DNA of 64,000 bases from Warburgia ugandensis (taxonomy: Eukaryota > Streptophyta > Magnoliopsida > Canellales > Canellaceae): positions 79,741,944 to 79,805,943 of the forward strand of contig CP141130.1 in the NCBI GenBank assembly GCA_035236585.1, read 5' to 3'. This document shows, one piece after another, positions 21,424 through 31,894 of this stretch. The number at the start of each line of letters is the position of its first letter. Positions within the stretch are counted from its first letter, which is position 1. The translations under genes were made by a program, and so were the position numbers. The notes below the pieces were generated by a model that searched no databases, was not told the DNA's origin, and worked only from the letters and a program-made list of their open reading frames with translations.

Positions 21424-24400
21424 CTACGCTACGTAAGGCGAGTTCCTGCCTTGCTGATGTTTCACCAAGGTGTAGTAGGCTCCATGTATAGCGAGTAGAT
21501 CAGAGTGTGATCCTTTCTCCACAATTCTTCCATTCTTTATCACTGCTATTACTTCTGCCTTCTGAATTGTGGTTAGTCGATGTGCTATGACGACACATGT
21601 TCTACCCACCATCATCTTATCTAGAGCTTCTTGAACTAGGCTCTCTGATACTGTATCAAGTGCACTGGTCGCCTCGTCCAAAAGAAGAATAGCAGGCTTC
21701 TTCAACATGGCCCGAGCAAGTGCAATCCTTTGCTTCTGACCACCTGATAGCTGAGCCCCTCTTTCCCCACAGTATGTTCTATATCCATCCTTCATGGAGC
21801 TGCAACCATCAACAAATTAATTAATAAGCCATAGATAATATGTGATTCTGAATGATTTTTTAATGTAGAAAGGAGAAGGCTATCCATGGCATTAGTTTGA
21901 GATATACCTTATGAATTGATGAGCATTTGCAAGAACTGCAGCCTCCCTTATCTCAGCTTCAGTAGCATTCTCTTTTCCATATGTTATATTCTCATATATG
22001 GTACCTGCAAATAGAGTGGGTTCTTGACTGACCAATGCAATGTGGGACCTCAAAGATCTTAAATTGTAACTCTTGATGTCTTGTCCATCAATTTCAACTG
22101 ATCCCTTCGATGGGTCATAGAATCTCTCAATCAGCCCAATGATTGTAGATTTACCAGATCCACTCTGGCCGACTAGTGCGACCATTTTTCCAGCTTCAAT
22201 CTTGATGCTTAGACCTCTGAAGATCATCTGTTCTGGCCTAGCCGGATAAGAAAAGAACACACTTTTGAGGTCAATATGACCCTTTATCTTTCTAGCCTTG
22301 GTGCCCTCCGGATTGTCAGGTTCAATTTTGCTTTGCCTATCCAGAATTGCAAAAACTGACTTCACGGCATTGCTGCCCTTGGCTAGATCAGAACTCATCA
22401 TCCCTGCATCTGCAATTAGTTTAGCTGTGCTCATCAAGAGGAAGAATACCTGAAAAACTTGTTTCGATTTTGCTTGTCCACGAATCTGTAGCCTCCCTCC
22501 ATACCAAAATGTTAATGCTATGGCTGCTGTAGTGAGGAACTGCGAAACAAAGAGGCCAAGACCGGCAAACAAGGAATGCTTTTTGTTTTGTTTTCTAGGG
22601 CCTGCTTGAGAATTTTCATAGAGGCTTAATATCCTTTCTTGCGAAGAATATGCAGTGATTGTCCTGTGGTTGACCACAGCTTCACTTGCCAACTGACTGC
22701 CTTCACTTTGTGCTTGCTTGGATTTGTCAGACATGCTGTTCATAAGCATACCCCTAGAATAGAAGCTGCCTACGATGAATGGTTGCACTGCTATCATAAC
22801 AATTGATAGCCTCCAAGTGGTCACTAGTGCTAATGTGAAGGCAGAGGAAGCTGTAGTGAAGACTTGAAGTAGCAACGATAGACGATCTCCAACAAGGGAC
22901 CGAACTATGTTGGCTTCGATGGCTAGCCTTGCGGCTATTGCAGCACTTGTATTTTCATCTAGATCAAACCAGCCAATCTCGAACTCAAGCATTTTCTCAA
23001 GCATTCTCTCCCTTACCCTTTTGGTTAACCGTTCACCCATGATTGCAAAGTTGTAATGCTGGATGATATTGGAGAAGAGTGTGATCAGTGCTAGGGACAA
23101 GAAGATTATGCAATATAGTTTGGTCTTTGATCTGATAAGGTCGTTGTCGTCGAGGAAGTAATTTGATAGAGCTGATCCCAAGGAGTAGGAATGTATGGTC
23201 TGAACTGCTCCAAAGGTGATAGCACCCAAGCACCCCAATAGAGCTCTCTTCCATTCAGGTGAGTTCATTTTCAGCAAACGCCATTGAGAAGAAGGGTAAT
23301 AGTGCTTATCATCTTCTTCATCAAGGTCATAGTAGTTTTGACTTCGAACAAATGACTGTATTGGGCTGCTATACCTGCTTGACAGTGCACTGCTAGGACT
23401 CATCATGTTCATCATATTATGATAGCTCATCATGTCCGTTATATTATTTTTGTTGCTTTGTCCTGGTAGAGCATGATAGGAACTAGGCTCTTCATTTTTG
23501 ATTGTTGACTGTTGCATTTTCACCATTGAAGCATAGGCTCCACCCTCTCCATCATTCATTTGAGTGAGCTGATCATGAGAACCCAATTCAACAACTTTCC
23601 CCGATTGAACAACTGCTATCGTATTAGCTTTACGGAGTGTGGTGAGACGATGGGCAATTATTATAGTCGTTCTTCCAATTGAGGCTTGATCCAAAGCTTC
23701 CTGTACAACTCTTTCAGAATCTGCATCTAATGCACTGGTAGCTTCATCTAGCAACAATATTTTTGGGTCTTTGAGTATCGCCCTTGCAATAGCAATCCTT
23801 TGCTTTTGGCCTCCAGACATCTGAGCTCCAAACTGTCCAACCTGTGGAAACATTTGTTGAATAAAAAGGCTGTAGTTCATTTAACTGTCAACAATGAACC
23901 AATGCCTTTTAGTGCACTCGATGGTGCAAGGAGTCTCTCAACTGCGAGGAGCACGGTTCGAGGCTGTGCGTGTGTGTACGATTTTCATAAGAGAAGAAAA
24001 AAAGAACCAATAAGATGGAGGGTCAGAAATTGAATCACTTACATGAGTTTCATATCCATCGGGTAGTTTAACAATGAAATTGTGTGCATTAGCAGCTCTT
24101 GCTGCACTAATAACAAGGTCCAGTGAGGCTGTTTCATTGCCAAACAGGATATTCTCTCTAATGGAGGTTGCGAAAAGGATTGGCTCCTGGTTAACAAGAC
24201 CCATTTGAGATCTCAACCACTTGAGCTGAAGTCCTTTGATGTTCTTCCTATCTATCAGAATTTGTCCTTTGATAGGATCATAAAATCTTTCAAGCAAGGA
24301 GATGACTGTTGATTTACCAGAGCCACTACCTCCAACGAGTCCTATTGTCGTTCCAGCCATAACCTGAAGACTAAACCCTTGTAGAATGGGGGAATTCTGC

Positions 24401-27400
24401 CTTGACGGGTATGCAAACTCAACATTTTTAAATTCAATCTCCCCTCTTACATGGTCGAGAATCTGGCCTCTTTCATCTTCAAAATCAATGGGAGGAAGCC
24501 TATGAATCATCTCAAATATTCTTGAAGCACCAGCTACTGCCTCTGAGAAAGAATTAAGATTTGGAAGTGCAGTCATAATGCCCCTGGTCCGTCATTGAAC
24601 AACAGAATTAGATCCCAGCTCCAACTTAGCTACAATGCAGAATTCATCTTTCAACATCTTAAAACCATGTTTCTCAGTAAGAAGAAAAAAAGTAGGATCA
24701 ACTCACAGTCCTCCTAAGATAACACAGATGCCACCAATGAAAACATTGCCCCCTTTAGCTCCCATCTCAGTCACTAAAACACTACCAACCCAAGCCTGAT
24801 GAGTCCAAACACCGAATACCATACCAAAGCTCCCGATTGCCAATCCCTTCAGAAGTCCTTGTTTTATGCCGAGCTTTGTGCTTTGCTCTAGTGCTTGACT
24901 GAATCTCTCTAATGCCCGGCTCTCTCCAACGTATGAAACCACTGTTCTAATTGATGAAACAGCCTGCTCTGCTATTCCACCCGCCACTCCATAAACCTCT
25001 TTAGCCTTCATAGCCGTGTCCATCATAAGCTTCCCACATATGACCCCAGGAACAATGTAAGTTAGTGAGAAAGGAAGAGCTGTCAATGCCAATCTCCATG
25101 ATAGTAGAAAAGCGACGACGAGGGAGAAGATAAAGGTGGAGAAGTTGGCAAGGAAGTTGGGTATCTGCACAACAAACTTTAATCATTTTCTGGTTCTTCA
25201 AATGCAAATGAGTTTCTGCAGAGTGTTGAGGATGTTTGCCTCATATATTTTTGGCGTGAGTCACATTCCAACTTCAAAGGATCCGCATAATCCAACAAGT
25301 GTCCACAAAATTTTTGAGATAAATGGAAAATTCCATATTAAATACAAATTTTAGGAGTATAACTTCTAGATATTTTATCTAATTGTTAGCAAATATCAAG
25401 AGTAATTTAGAATCACATCAGTGAAAGGGTGCCCAACCCCCTCTCCGTGCTTTCCCGCTTTCTAAATTGAAGAAGCTTATGTAATTATATATCGTAAATA
25501 CATGAACTTCAAAGAAAAACAGACTTGGAATTTTTCCTTCTTTTATCGAAGTGCTTCAAGTATATTTTTGATATTTTCAAATCTTTCCTAACTCGTTCCT
25601 GGATTTGAGCTTTGTAACAAGGGGGTGTTTGCCAAGGAGATAACTGTCCACGGCCAGCTATTCTATCCCTTGTTATTGGATGTTCCAAGCCAGGAATGGA
25701 TTACAAGTCTAAGAAAAGGTTTTCCCATTTGTAAGGTAACACATGAAAAGCTGAAGGACTACCTTCTCGGCCATAACATCGTGAATTATATGAGTGTCGG
25801 AGGAAATGGTAGATACGACTTCGTACGTGGTTGAAGTGGCTGAGTTGGTGTCGAAGAAACCTACGTCTTGCCGGAGAACGGACTTCAGATACAGCATTCG
25901 CATCCGAGAAACCTGTCTCTCAGCAGTTCTTGCCCAACAAACACCCTCTGCATACAGATGAAGCAAGGACATCACCCATCCATGGAAGTGTCATTGCACA
26001 TACTGCACCCAATCAGATAAGTAGTAACGCTACAAGTGCAAGTCTCCATCCCAGTAGCATAAGAAAGCGCCCCACCACAGGGTTGCAGGTTTCAGTTGGC
26101 TTAGCAAGTTCAACCCCCATCATCCAATGTAGATGTGAAGAGTAGTATACATGCAGACTTAGAAAGTTCATGCAACGAAAAAATTTTAAGTACTACCTCA
26201 AGGAACAAGGAACAAAGAGGAAGTTGAACAGTCACTGAATTGCATATTTACTATTCCTTTCATTCATAGAGGGCAGTCCCCCAGGATATGCTGGGTCTAG
26301 GGAAGGGGATGACACAAGAGTCAATAGTACGTAGCCTTAACTTGCATTTTGCAAGAGATTGTTTCCACACCTTGATCCCATGACCTCAAGTTCACACGAC
26401 GATAATTCTACCGTTGCCCCAAAGGCTCTCCTTCTCTTCCTTGCCATATCATGTTTTATTTTGCAACTATAATTTATATTTTACGAGCTCGATGAAGTCA
26501 CTTCCCTAACCCACTCAAATCAGAAGATTCAAATCATCGACATCGTGGCGAGTTTCGAGTTGTTTCAAGAATTGCTTTGTATAAATTTAAAGAGAACACA
26601 CTTACCAATGAACGCAGAAATTCCGACGCCTGTAGCCACGCAAAGCAACTTGATCGCATTCTGCAAAATTCGACACGAGATTACTTATGAAAAGGATAGC
26701 CTGAGTATCATTTCTCAAAATTTTGTAAGTGATGAGAATGCATAGTTTGTGACATGTTTGAAGATTTCGCTTCGGTTCATAACTTTGTTCCTGATTACCT
26801 TACATTGTTGCATGGTTTAAAAAAAGGGCAGGCCTCGTGCACGAAGTTCTCACATATGTAGGGTGCGGGGAAGGGCCGGATTACAAGGGTCAATAGTGTG
26901 CAACCTTACCTTGCATTTTGCAAGAGACTGTTTCCACACCTTGAACCCATAACCTCAAGGTGACAAGCCAACAACTCTATCATTGCACCTAAGCTCCCCT
27001 TCCATTGCACGGCTTAAAAAGACACTATCATTATAGTATCAAGGCCCTTGGATCGGCTAGAATCCGGTTGATTGCCTTGGGATCGGCTGATCAACTATCA
27101 AACTGATTTAAGTTGGGTTAGAATCTTTTGAACTCATGGGAACGGATTATATATTTGGAGGTTCTAAATATATGGTGATCCAGATTCAAAACCATTGATC
27201 ATGTGGCAGCATATCATCATTCTTTCTTAACATGCATAACTAATCCTAGATTAATTAAATTAGACTAACCTCGTTCACTACATGGTAGGTTAAGCCGCCA
27301 CCTTTTGCTCCATAGACATTTACCATACCGCTGAGAATCCACATGTTAAGAGGGCTCATTAGTCCGTCTCCGATGCTCCCCAAGGTTCCGAAGAAGATCA

Positions 27401-27482
27401 GCCACTTATCGATCCGATCGGCATATCGGAAAAGCTGAAACAGTGTCACAGATCCCTTCTTCTCTACCTCCTCCTTGTCCAT
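21424..27482 (-). CDS. ABCB: ABCB15-type full-size ABC exporter, copy 1
   Basis: Seven exons on the minus strand: 27270-27482, 26606-26660, 25763-25947, 24707-25164, 24043-24583, 21908-23841, 21424-21799. They sum to 3762 bp, 1253 aa, the normal size for TMD-NBD-TMD-NBD transporters of the plasma membrane. NBD1: Walker [10 protein letters not shown] (388-396), Q-loop VNQEP (436), signature QMSGGQ, Walker B ILLLDE, H-loop AHRLTT. NBD2: Walker [10 protein letters not shown] (~1042), VSQEP, signature QLSGGQ in exon 7. Asn435 replaces the usual Ser before the Q-loop Gln in NBD1. The linker is Met/Ser/Asn-rich. ABCB15-clade members are linked to auxin or secondary-metabolite export; the substrate here is unknown. 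All splice sites are GT-AG and the frame is intact. Confidence 0.93.
26271..26434 (-). mobile_element. Au-type SINE (copy a)
   Basis: It is a reverse-strand copy of the Au SINE. It has a GGGCAGTCCC end, a 'cttgcattttgcaagag' core, and a tRNA-like head with 'cacgacgataattctaccgttg'. It lies in intron 2 of ABCB copy 1. No clear target duplication. Confidence 0.75.
26824..27004 (-). mobile_element. Au-type SINE (copy b)
   Basis: It lies in intron 1 of ABCB copy 1, antisense-marked by GGGCAGGCCTCGTGCACGAAG and the 'ccttgcattttgcaagag' core. It is flanked by an imperfect 16-bp duplication: TTGCATGGTTTAAAAA (26808-26823) and TTGCACGGCTTAAAAA (27005-27020). Confidence 0.85.
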
Positions 27483-27616
27483 TTTGATTAAGTGCTGCTA
27501 GAAAGCTAGAGGAATCCTCTTGCTTGTTGTATGAAGGGAAAAACAGCTCAAACTCAGCGCCATTTATTGTCAATTCCATCTTATCTTTTACACAATTCAT
27601 GCTTGTGATGTGGGCT

Positions 27617-27800
27617 GCCAAATGGATGGAGAGTAAGTTATGTTGCCGGCATTTTCGAGGAAGCCTTCATACAAAGACCAATACTTGGAATCTGAAGATT
27701 CGTTCTTGTTGTATTTGACCAAGCCTCAGCATGTATTATGATTCGTTGTGCTAAAAACAAGAGCAATGGAGGATTCTGAATGATTTTTTAATGGTGGTTT
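27617..27800 (-). promoter_or_regulatory. Upstream block shared by ABCB copies (copy 1)
   Basis: About 130-320 bp before the start codon lies CCAAATGGATGGAGAGTAAG, then TTATGTTGCCGGCATT. The same text precedes the dead copy at 43144-43187. Weaker matches (TTGCCGGCATTCC, CTTGTTGTA-like) precede copy 2 near 62815-62910. It is probably promoter or 5' leader carried along in the duplications. Confidence 0.5.
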
Positions 27801-28092
27801 TGTACCAATTGTTGGCGTTTGTACTCTTGCTTGTATGATAACAACATGAAGAAAATGTACAACTACTGTACTTATCTCTGTATCCTTCCAACTAATCTTT
27901 CTGCGCTACTGCTAGCAATTAGCCAAAGCCAGTATGGCAAGACGCACTTGATTAAACTCTCTCTCTTTCTCTGGGAGTTGGAAAATACCAGGACTCTAAT
28001 ATATTTGATGGTCGAGACCATGGTATGGACATGTTTTTCTCCATGTGGGCCTATATTCTGGAAAACCAGGACTGTCCGTAATGTTGCTAATG
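27801..28092. other. Region upstream of ABCB copy 1
   Basis: AT-rich sequence. Part near 27780-27830 still aligns by eye with 43313-43360 upstream of the dead ABCB copy. No gene seen. Confidence 0.4.
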
Positions 28093-28120
28093 ACTTAAAT
28101 GGTTAAAAAAAGAAAAGAAA

Positions 28121-28290
28121 GGGCAGCCCCATGCATGAAGTTCTTGTATATACTGGGTCCGTAAAAGAGGCAGATCACAAGAGGTCTATGGTATACAATC
28201 TTACCTTGCATTTTTGAAAGTCTGTTTCCTGTCTCAAACCTGTAACTTCCAAGTAACACGGTAACAATTCAACCGTCAGCCAAGGCTCCT
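28121..28290 (-). mobile_element. Au-type SINE (copy c)
   Basis: GGGCAGCCCCATGCATGAAG, the 'cttaccttgcattt' core and a head ending 'ccaaggctcct'. The 12-bp target duplication ACTTAAATGGTT lies at 28093-28104 and 28300-28311. Confidence 0.85.
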
Positions 28291-28311
28291 ATTATAATAA
28301 CTTAAATGGTT

Positions 28312-28863
28312 CACAATTCATCTGTGCTCCCAGCTTGTGAATGGTCAGTTCATTAACCTGCGAGATTTAAATGATCTAGACAAAATAACAACCATCAGTA
28401 ATCGCCAACAGGAAAGCCAGTCACAAAGGACCAAAAAAAATAGGAGTACAAAAACAAAGAGATGCTATTCGGATTGAGTCTGGGAATGGGTCCTGATCTC
28501 TCTATCTAGACTTCATCTTTGGATAATCTCACTCATTCATCTTCTTCACCTTTCTGATTTAGGCAACCTGCAAAAAAACTCATGTGCCAATGCTTCTAGC
28601 TATTAATTTTCTTAGTTGCAGTTTTTTTTATCCTGATTATTGACATTACTAGATAAAGACAAACTCCAAGCTAGAAGCAACCTCAGATTTGAGAGCAACA
28701 TGAATTGGTCAGCTCATACAAAGATACAAAGATGGAAGTCGGCCCTAGGTATCGTTCCGAAAACAAATGCAAGGACATCATCGTAAAACCAGCATATCAT
28801 TGACATATATATAGAGAGATTCTAGGCAACTGGAGAAACGGAAAAACTTTTGCATTATGTTTT
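28312..28863. other. Intergenic region downstream of U2 copy A
   Basis: No gene or repeat recognised. The 3' flank of the U2 gene may include its 3'-end processing box (AAAAGTTTTTCC on the minus strand near 28850), which is weak evidence. Confidence 0.4.
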
Positions 28864-29059
28864 GGTTAGGGTGTGCCAGGCACATGCAGTAGTGCAAGGC
28901 ATGGGCGACGCTTGAGAGCCCAGTAGCAAGCCACTGCAGTGACCCTCCCCCACAAGAAATTAGATTAATATCATGTGACCCGATGGGCCACGTATCAGAT
29001 ATTAAACTGATAAGAACAGATACTACACTTGATCTTAGCCAAAAGGCCGAGAAAGGTAT
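28864..29059 (-). ncRNA. U2: U2 spliceosomal snRNA, copy A
   Basis: The RNA begins ATACCTTTCTCGGCCTTTTG and includes the branch-site recognition segment GTGTAGTATCTGTTC, stem-loop II (TATCAGTTTAATATCTGATA), and a 3' stem-loop IV with TTGCACTACTGCA. The length of about 196 nt is that of plant U2. It base-pairs with intron branch sites in the spliceosome. The Sm-site position reads AATTTCTTG, with a C in the usual U run; copy B has the same. An USE and a TATA box precede it. The 3' end is set from the usual length. Confidence 0.9.
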
Positions 29060-29083
29060 GATTTGAGATACTGCCTTTGCTTC

Positions 29084-29134
29084 ATTATATACTCTACATC
29101 CGTTGCCTCTTTGTCCTTTCCTCCAGTGTGGGAC
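29084..29134 (-). promoter_or_regulatory. U2 copy A promoter (USE and TATA)
   Basis: TATATAAT (29084-29091) lies 25-32 bp before the RNA start. GTCCCACACTG (29124-29134) is a two-mismatch version of the plant USE. The gap between them is 32 bp, as in Pol II snRNA genes. Confidence 0.75.
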
Positions 29135-29611
29135 TAAACATAAGACCAAAGGCACCCCTTTGTGCTAGTACCAGATAACCGATCATGTACCTAATAAATG
29201 GTGCTGATCAACTATAGGTGGACCATATTAAGAGTTGCTTCCTTAGTTAATAACTTTTCTCTAGTGATACCAACCGTTCATTTGTTGATTCTGCTTAGTC
29301 ATGGACAGGAAAATTGATCGTCACATGATCCTAGACTTGGATATTGTCAAATTATTCATACCGTAAGAAAAGAACGGTTCAAGATCTTCGATGAATGACA
29401 CTGCACAGGAAGTGTTTGATATAACAATCTTTTGGTATATGTCTCATTCAACATTGACTACTGCTGTGGTTATTTTGTTGACCACAGTGTATGACAAAAT
29501 TGTAATCCCCCATACCCGTTAGTGCAAACCTCATTCATTTGTAGTGCTGGTTTCTGCTTGGGTGATTGCTTTCTGCTTCTCACTTTTCATGTTCTCCATC
29601 AATTCTAAGCT
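29135..29611. other. U2 copy A upstream flank
   Basis: TAAACATAAGACCAAAGG, and further up CTAATAAATGGTGCTGATCAA, are shared with the flank of U2 copy B. The rest is unremarkable. Confidence 0.5.
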
Positions 29612-30007
29612 ACCTTAGGTGAGTTACTGCCTTGCTGATGTTTGGTTATGGAGCAGTAGGTTCCACGGAGATCCAGCGAGTAGATTGGAATGTGATCCAA
29701 GGAAAAGACGAAAAGGACGTTGATATAAATGGTAAGAAAAAATTTAAAAATTTTCCAACTAAACGAGGCTACAACACTTGATAGAAGAGAATAAGGAACA
29801 AGATTCGTATAACGGATCCTAATCGGGACAAGGCTTTGATGATGACGATTGTGATGAGCTACCGCAACGGATATTCAGCCCACCATCATCTTAGCCAAAG
29901 CTTCTTGGACTAAGCTCTCTGGTACCACATCAAGTGCACTAGTCGCCTCATTCAAGAGAAGAATTGCAGGTTTTTCATCAACCAATATCCATTCTTCAGG
30001 GTGCTAC
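29612..30007 (-). pseudogene. ABCB last-exon stub
   Basis: Minus-strand remains of ABCB exon 7. The 3' end (GAGTTACTGCCTTGCTGATG, ...AGATCCAGCGAGTAGAT) and the stretch coding the Walker B/D-loop region ('gcttcttggactaagctctc', 'tcaagtgcactagtcgcctc') are both present. The middle is replaced by an RTE LINE tail. The text after 30007 still matches intron 6 (caatcatcaacc). No other exons lie near, so this is an isolated dead fragment of the ABCB cluster. Confidence 0.8.
29697..29856 (+). mobile_element. RTE LINE 3' tail
   Basis: It reads GGAAAAGACGAAAAGGACGT, then an 'aatgg...aagaaaa' coding remnant, then the tail CGGATCCTAATCGGGACAAG and a GATGATGACGA run, as in the LINE at 16340. It lies inside the ABCB exon stub. 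Confidence 0.7.
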
Positions 30008-30297
30008 AATCATCAACCAATACATTGATAAGCCAGACATGGTGTTACAGGTGCTTAACTCTCCCTCTCAATCGTATGATAGTCGAGAGTAGAGGAGTCA
30101 ATTTTTGCCCCTAACTTCTATACCAGCTGTGACCCGCATTTATATACCCAGGTCACGGGTTGATTGCTGGTGGCTCGTTTCGTTTGACCAGCAACCGCAA
30201 TGACCCCTCATGGCTCGCCCATTGGACACCTAGGCTCACATATGGTCCTCAAAGTATGGCCAGATGTTGGCAGCCTAACAATGAGTTTGTTCCTATA
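30008..30297. other. Intergenic, part intron 6 relic
   Basis: The first ~50 bases resemble ABCB intron 6. The remainder was not recognised. Confidence 0.4.
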
Positions 30298-30310
30298 TAA
30301 TTTGGTTTAC

Positions 30311-30495
30311 CTGAAGGGAAGCCTTGGCTCAACGATAGAATTGTCGTTGTGTGACCTTGAGGTTACAGGTTCGAGGAGTGGAAACAGCCTCTTGCAAAAT
30401 GCAAGCTAAGGCCGCATACTAATAAGTTAATAAGCCTTGTGGTCTGTCCTTTCCCTGATCCTACATATGCGGAAGTTTTGTACACCTGGCAGCCC
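30311..30495 (+). mobile_element. Au-type SINE (copy d)
   Basis: It starts GAAGGGAAGCCTTGGCTCAA, with B-box-like GGTTCGAGG, the 'ctcttgcaaaatgcaag' core, and ends CTGGCAGCCC. The 13-bp target duplication TAATTTGGTTTAC lies at 30298-30310 and 30496-30508. Confidence 0.9.
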
Positions 30496-30508
30496 TAATT
30501 TGGTTTAC

Positions 30509-30963
30509 ATGTAGCCTAGACATTAACCCTTAATAGTTTATTATGTGTAGCCGCATCTCTTGTGCATATAATTTTATATTAACTGCCAATTGCAGGTTCG
30601 AGTTGCCGTTTTTCCGAAGTATTATATATGAACTCATGTCTAACGTATGCACACTTTACCCATCAGATAATTAGCACATGAGCCAAGTACGTATGTGGAA
30701 CATCCTTGGTTGGAGAAGACAAATTAGCTAGGATGAATCACGTACTCACAATGGCAAACGGATACGTGCCAGCTTTGTAAAGTGAATCAAAACCACACAT
30801 TCCGTATTCCAAAATAATAATCATGTACTTAATTAGCGGCTAATACACTGAACCAGCAAAGGAATCATGTAAATGAATGTCTAGTTCTACGCATACTTAA
30901 GACGCTAGCATATGGCAATCCGGCTCCTAGATAAGCTTCAAAGACTTAGAAATTAAGATTTGG
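30509..30963. other. Intergenic region
   Basis: Nothing recognised between the SINE and U2 copy B. Confidence 0.5.
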
Positions 30964-31159
30964 TTGGGGTGCGCCAGGCCCGTGCAGTAGTGCAGCGCAT
31001 GGGCTACGCTTGAAGACCACAATAGCAAGCTATTGCTGTGAGCCCTCCACCACAAGAAATTAGATTAATATCATGTGACCCCATGGGCCACGTATCAGAT
31101 ATTAAACTGATAAGAACAGATACTACACTTGATCTTAGCCAAAAGGCCGAGAAAGGTAT
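30964..31159 (-). ncRNA. U2: U2 spliceosomal snRNA, copy B
   Basis: It is about 90% or more identical by eye to copy A, and the first ~115 nt are almost unchanged (one difference in the GGCCCATGGGG/GGCCCATCGGG hairpin). It has the branch-recognition GTAGTA and the same AATTTCTTG at the Sm position. The 3' stem-loop IV differs more but stays pairable (CATGCGCTGCACTACTGCAC). Its promoter is better preserved than that of copy A, so this is the likelier active gene. Confidence 0.9.
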
Positions 31160-31183
31160 GCTTTTCAAGCAGGTTTCTGCTTC

Positions 31184-31236
31184 ATTATATATGAGGATTC
31201 TGTCGGTCTGTTTATTGACCCCCAGCGATGTGGGAC
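31184..31236 (-). promoter_or_regulatory. U2 copy B promoter (perfect USE and TATA)
   Basis: TATATAAT (31184-31191) and GTCCCACATCG (31226-31236), an exact plant USE, are separated by 34 bp. This is the Pol II snRNA arrangement. Confidence 0.85.
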
Positions 31237-31798
31237 TAAACATAAGACCAAAGGGAAAGTGCTCAAGCACGCGTTGGCGGATGTTTGGTTCATATGTAAT
31301 CAATCCAAACTGTCACTCTCGTACCCACCAAATAAATGGTGCTGATCAACTAAGTTGGGATCACAAGGGGACACTCTATCCTAAAGCATAAGCCAGGGCC
31401 CACAAATCACTTGATCTGGAAGGCTTCTTTTACCTTGCCTTTGGCTTATAGTTCATTATTAAGAGAATGAATGCATAAGCAAAGGTTTTGTGTGTTTATT
31501 ATTATTATTACTATTAACATGAAATTACCAATCTTATGGGTTGGATATTTGTATTCATTTTCTCTTGATTAATAAAAAATCCTATAGGAGAAAAAATATA
31601 TTATTTTCTTTATGTTTTTACTTATTAAAATCGTATGAAATTGAGCATTTTAACTCGTACAAGAAAATCTCCTTGCTCACTGAATTTCCTAGAGAAGTGA
31701 TGCATTTCCATCCCCTTCTATGTTCCACAATTAGATGTCTTTCAAGTTTGGTGAATGAAATCGTCTATAGCTAATGCATTTGTCATTTATATCATTGT
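31237..31798. other. U2 copy B upstream flank and intergenic DNA
   Basis: The first 120 bp share blocks with the flank of U2 copy A (TAAACATAAGACCAAAGG; AAATAAATGGTGCTGATCAA near 31329). An (ATT)n stretch lies near 31498-31510. No gene seen. Confidence 0.5.
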
Positions 31799-31894
31799 TG
31801 AAGGGAAGCCTTGGCGCAACGATAGAGTCATCGTCGTGTGATCTGGAGGTCATAGGTTAGAGGCATAGAAATAACTTCTCGCAAAAAATGCAAC
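31799..31894 (+). mobile_element. Au-type SINE, head half only (copy e)
   Basis: GAAGGGAAGCCTTGGCGCAA, then B-box-like 'aggtcataggttagagg', ending after 'ctcgcaaaaaatgcaa'. The 3' half is missing. Confidence 0.75.

Noticed and set aside
28864-31236. U6 or other Pol III snRNA genes
   Set aside because: The transcripts are clearly U2 and the USE-TATA gaps (32 and 34 bp) are of the Pol II type.
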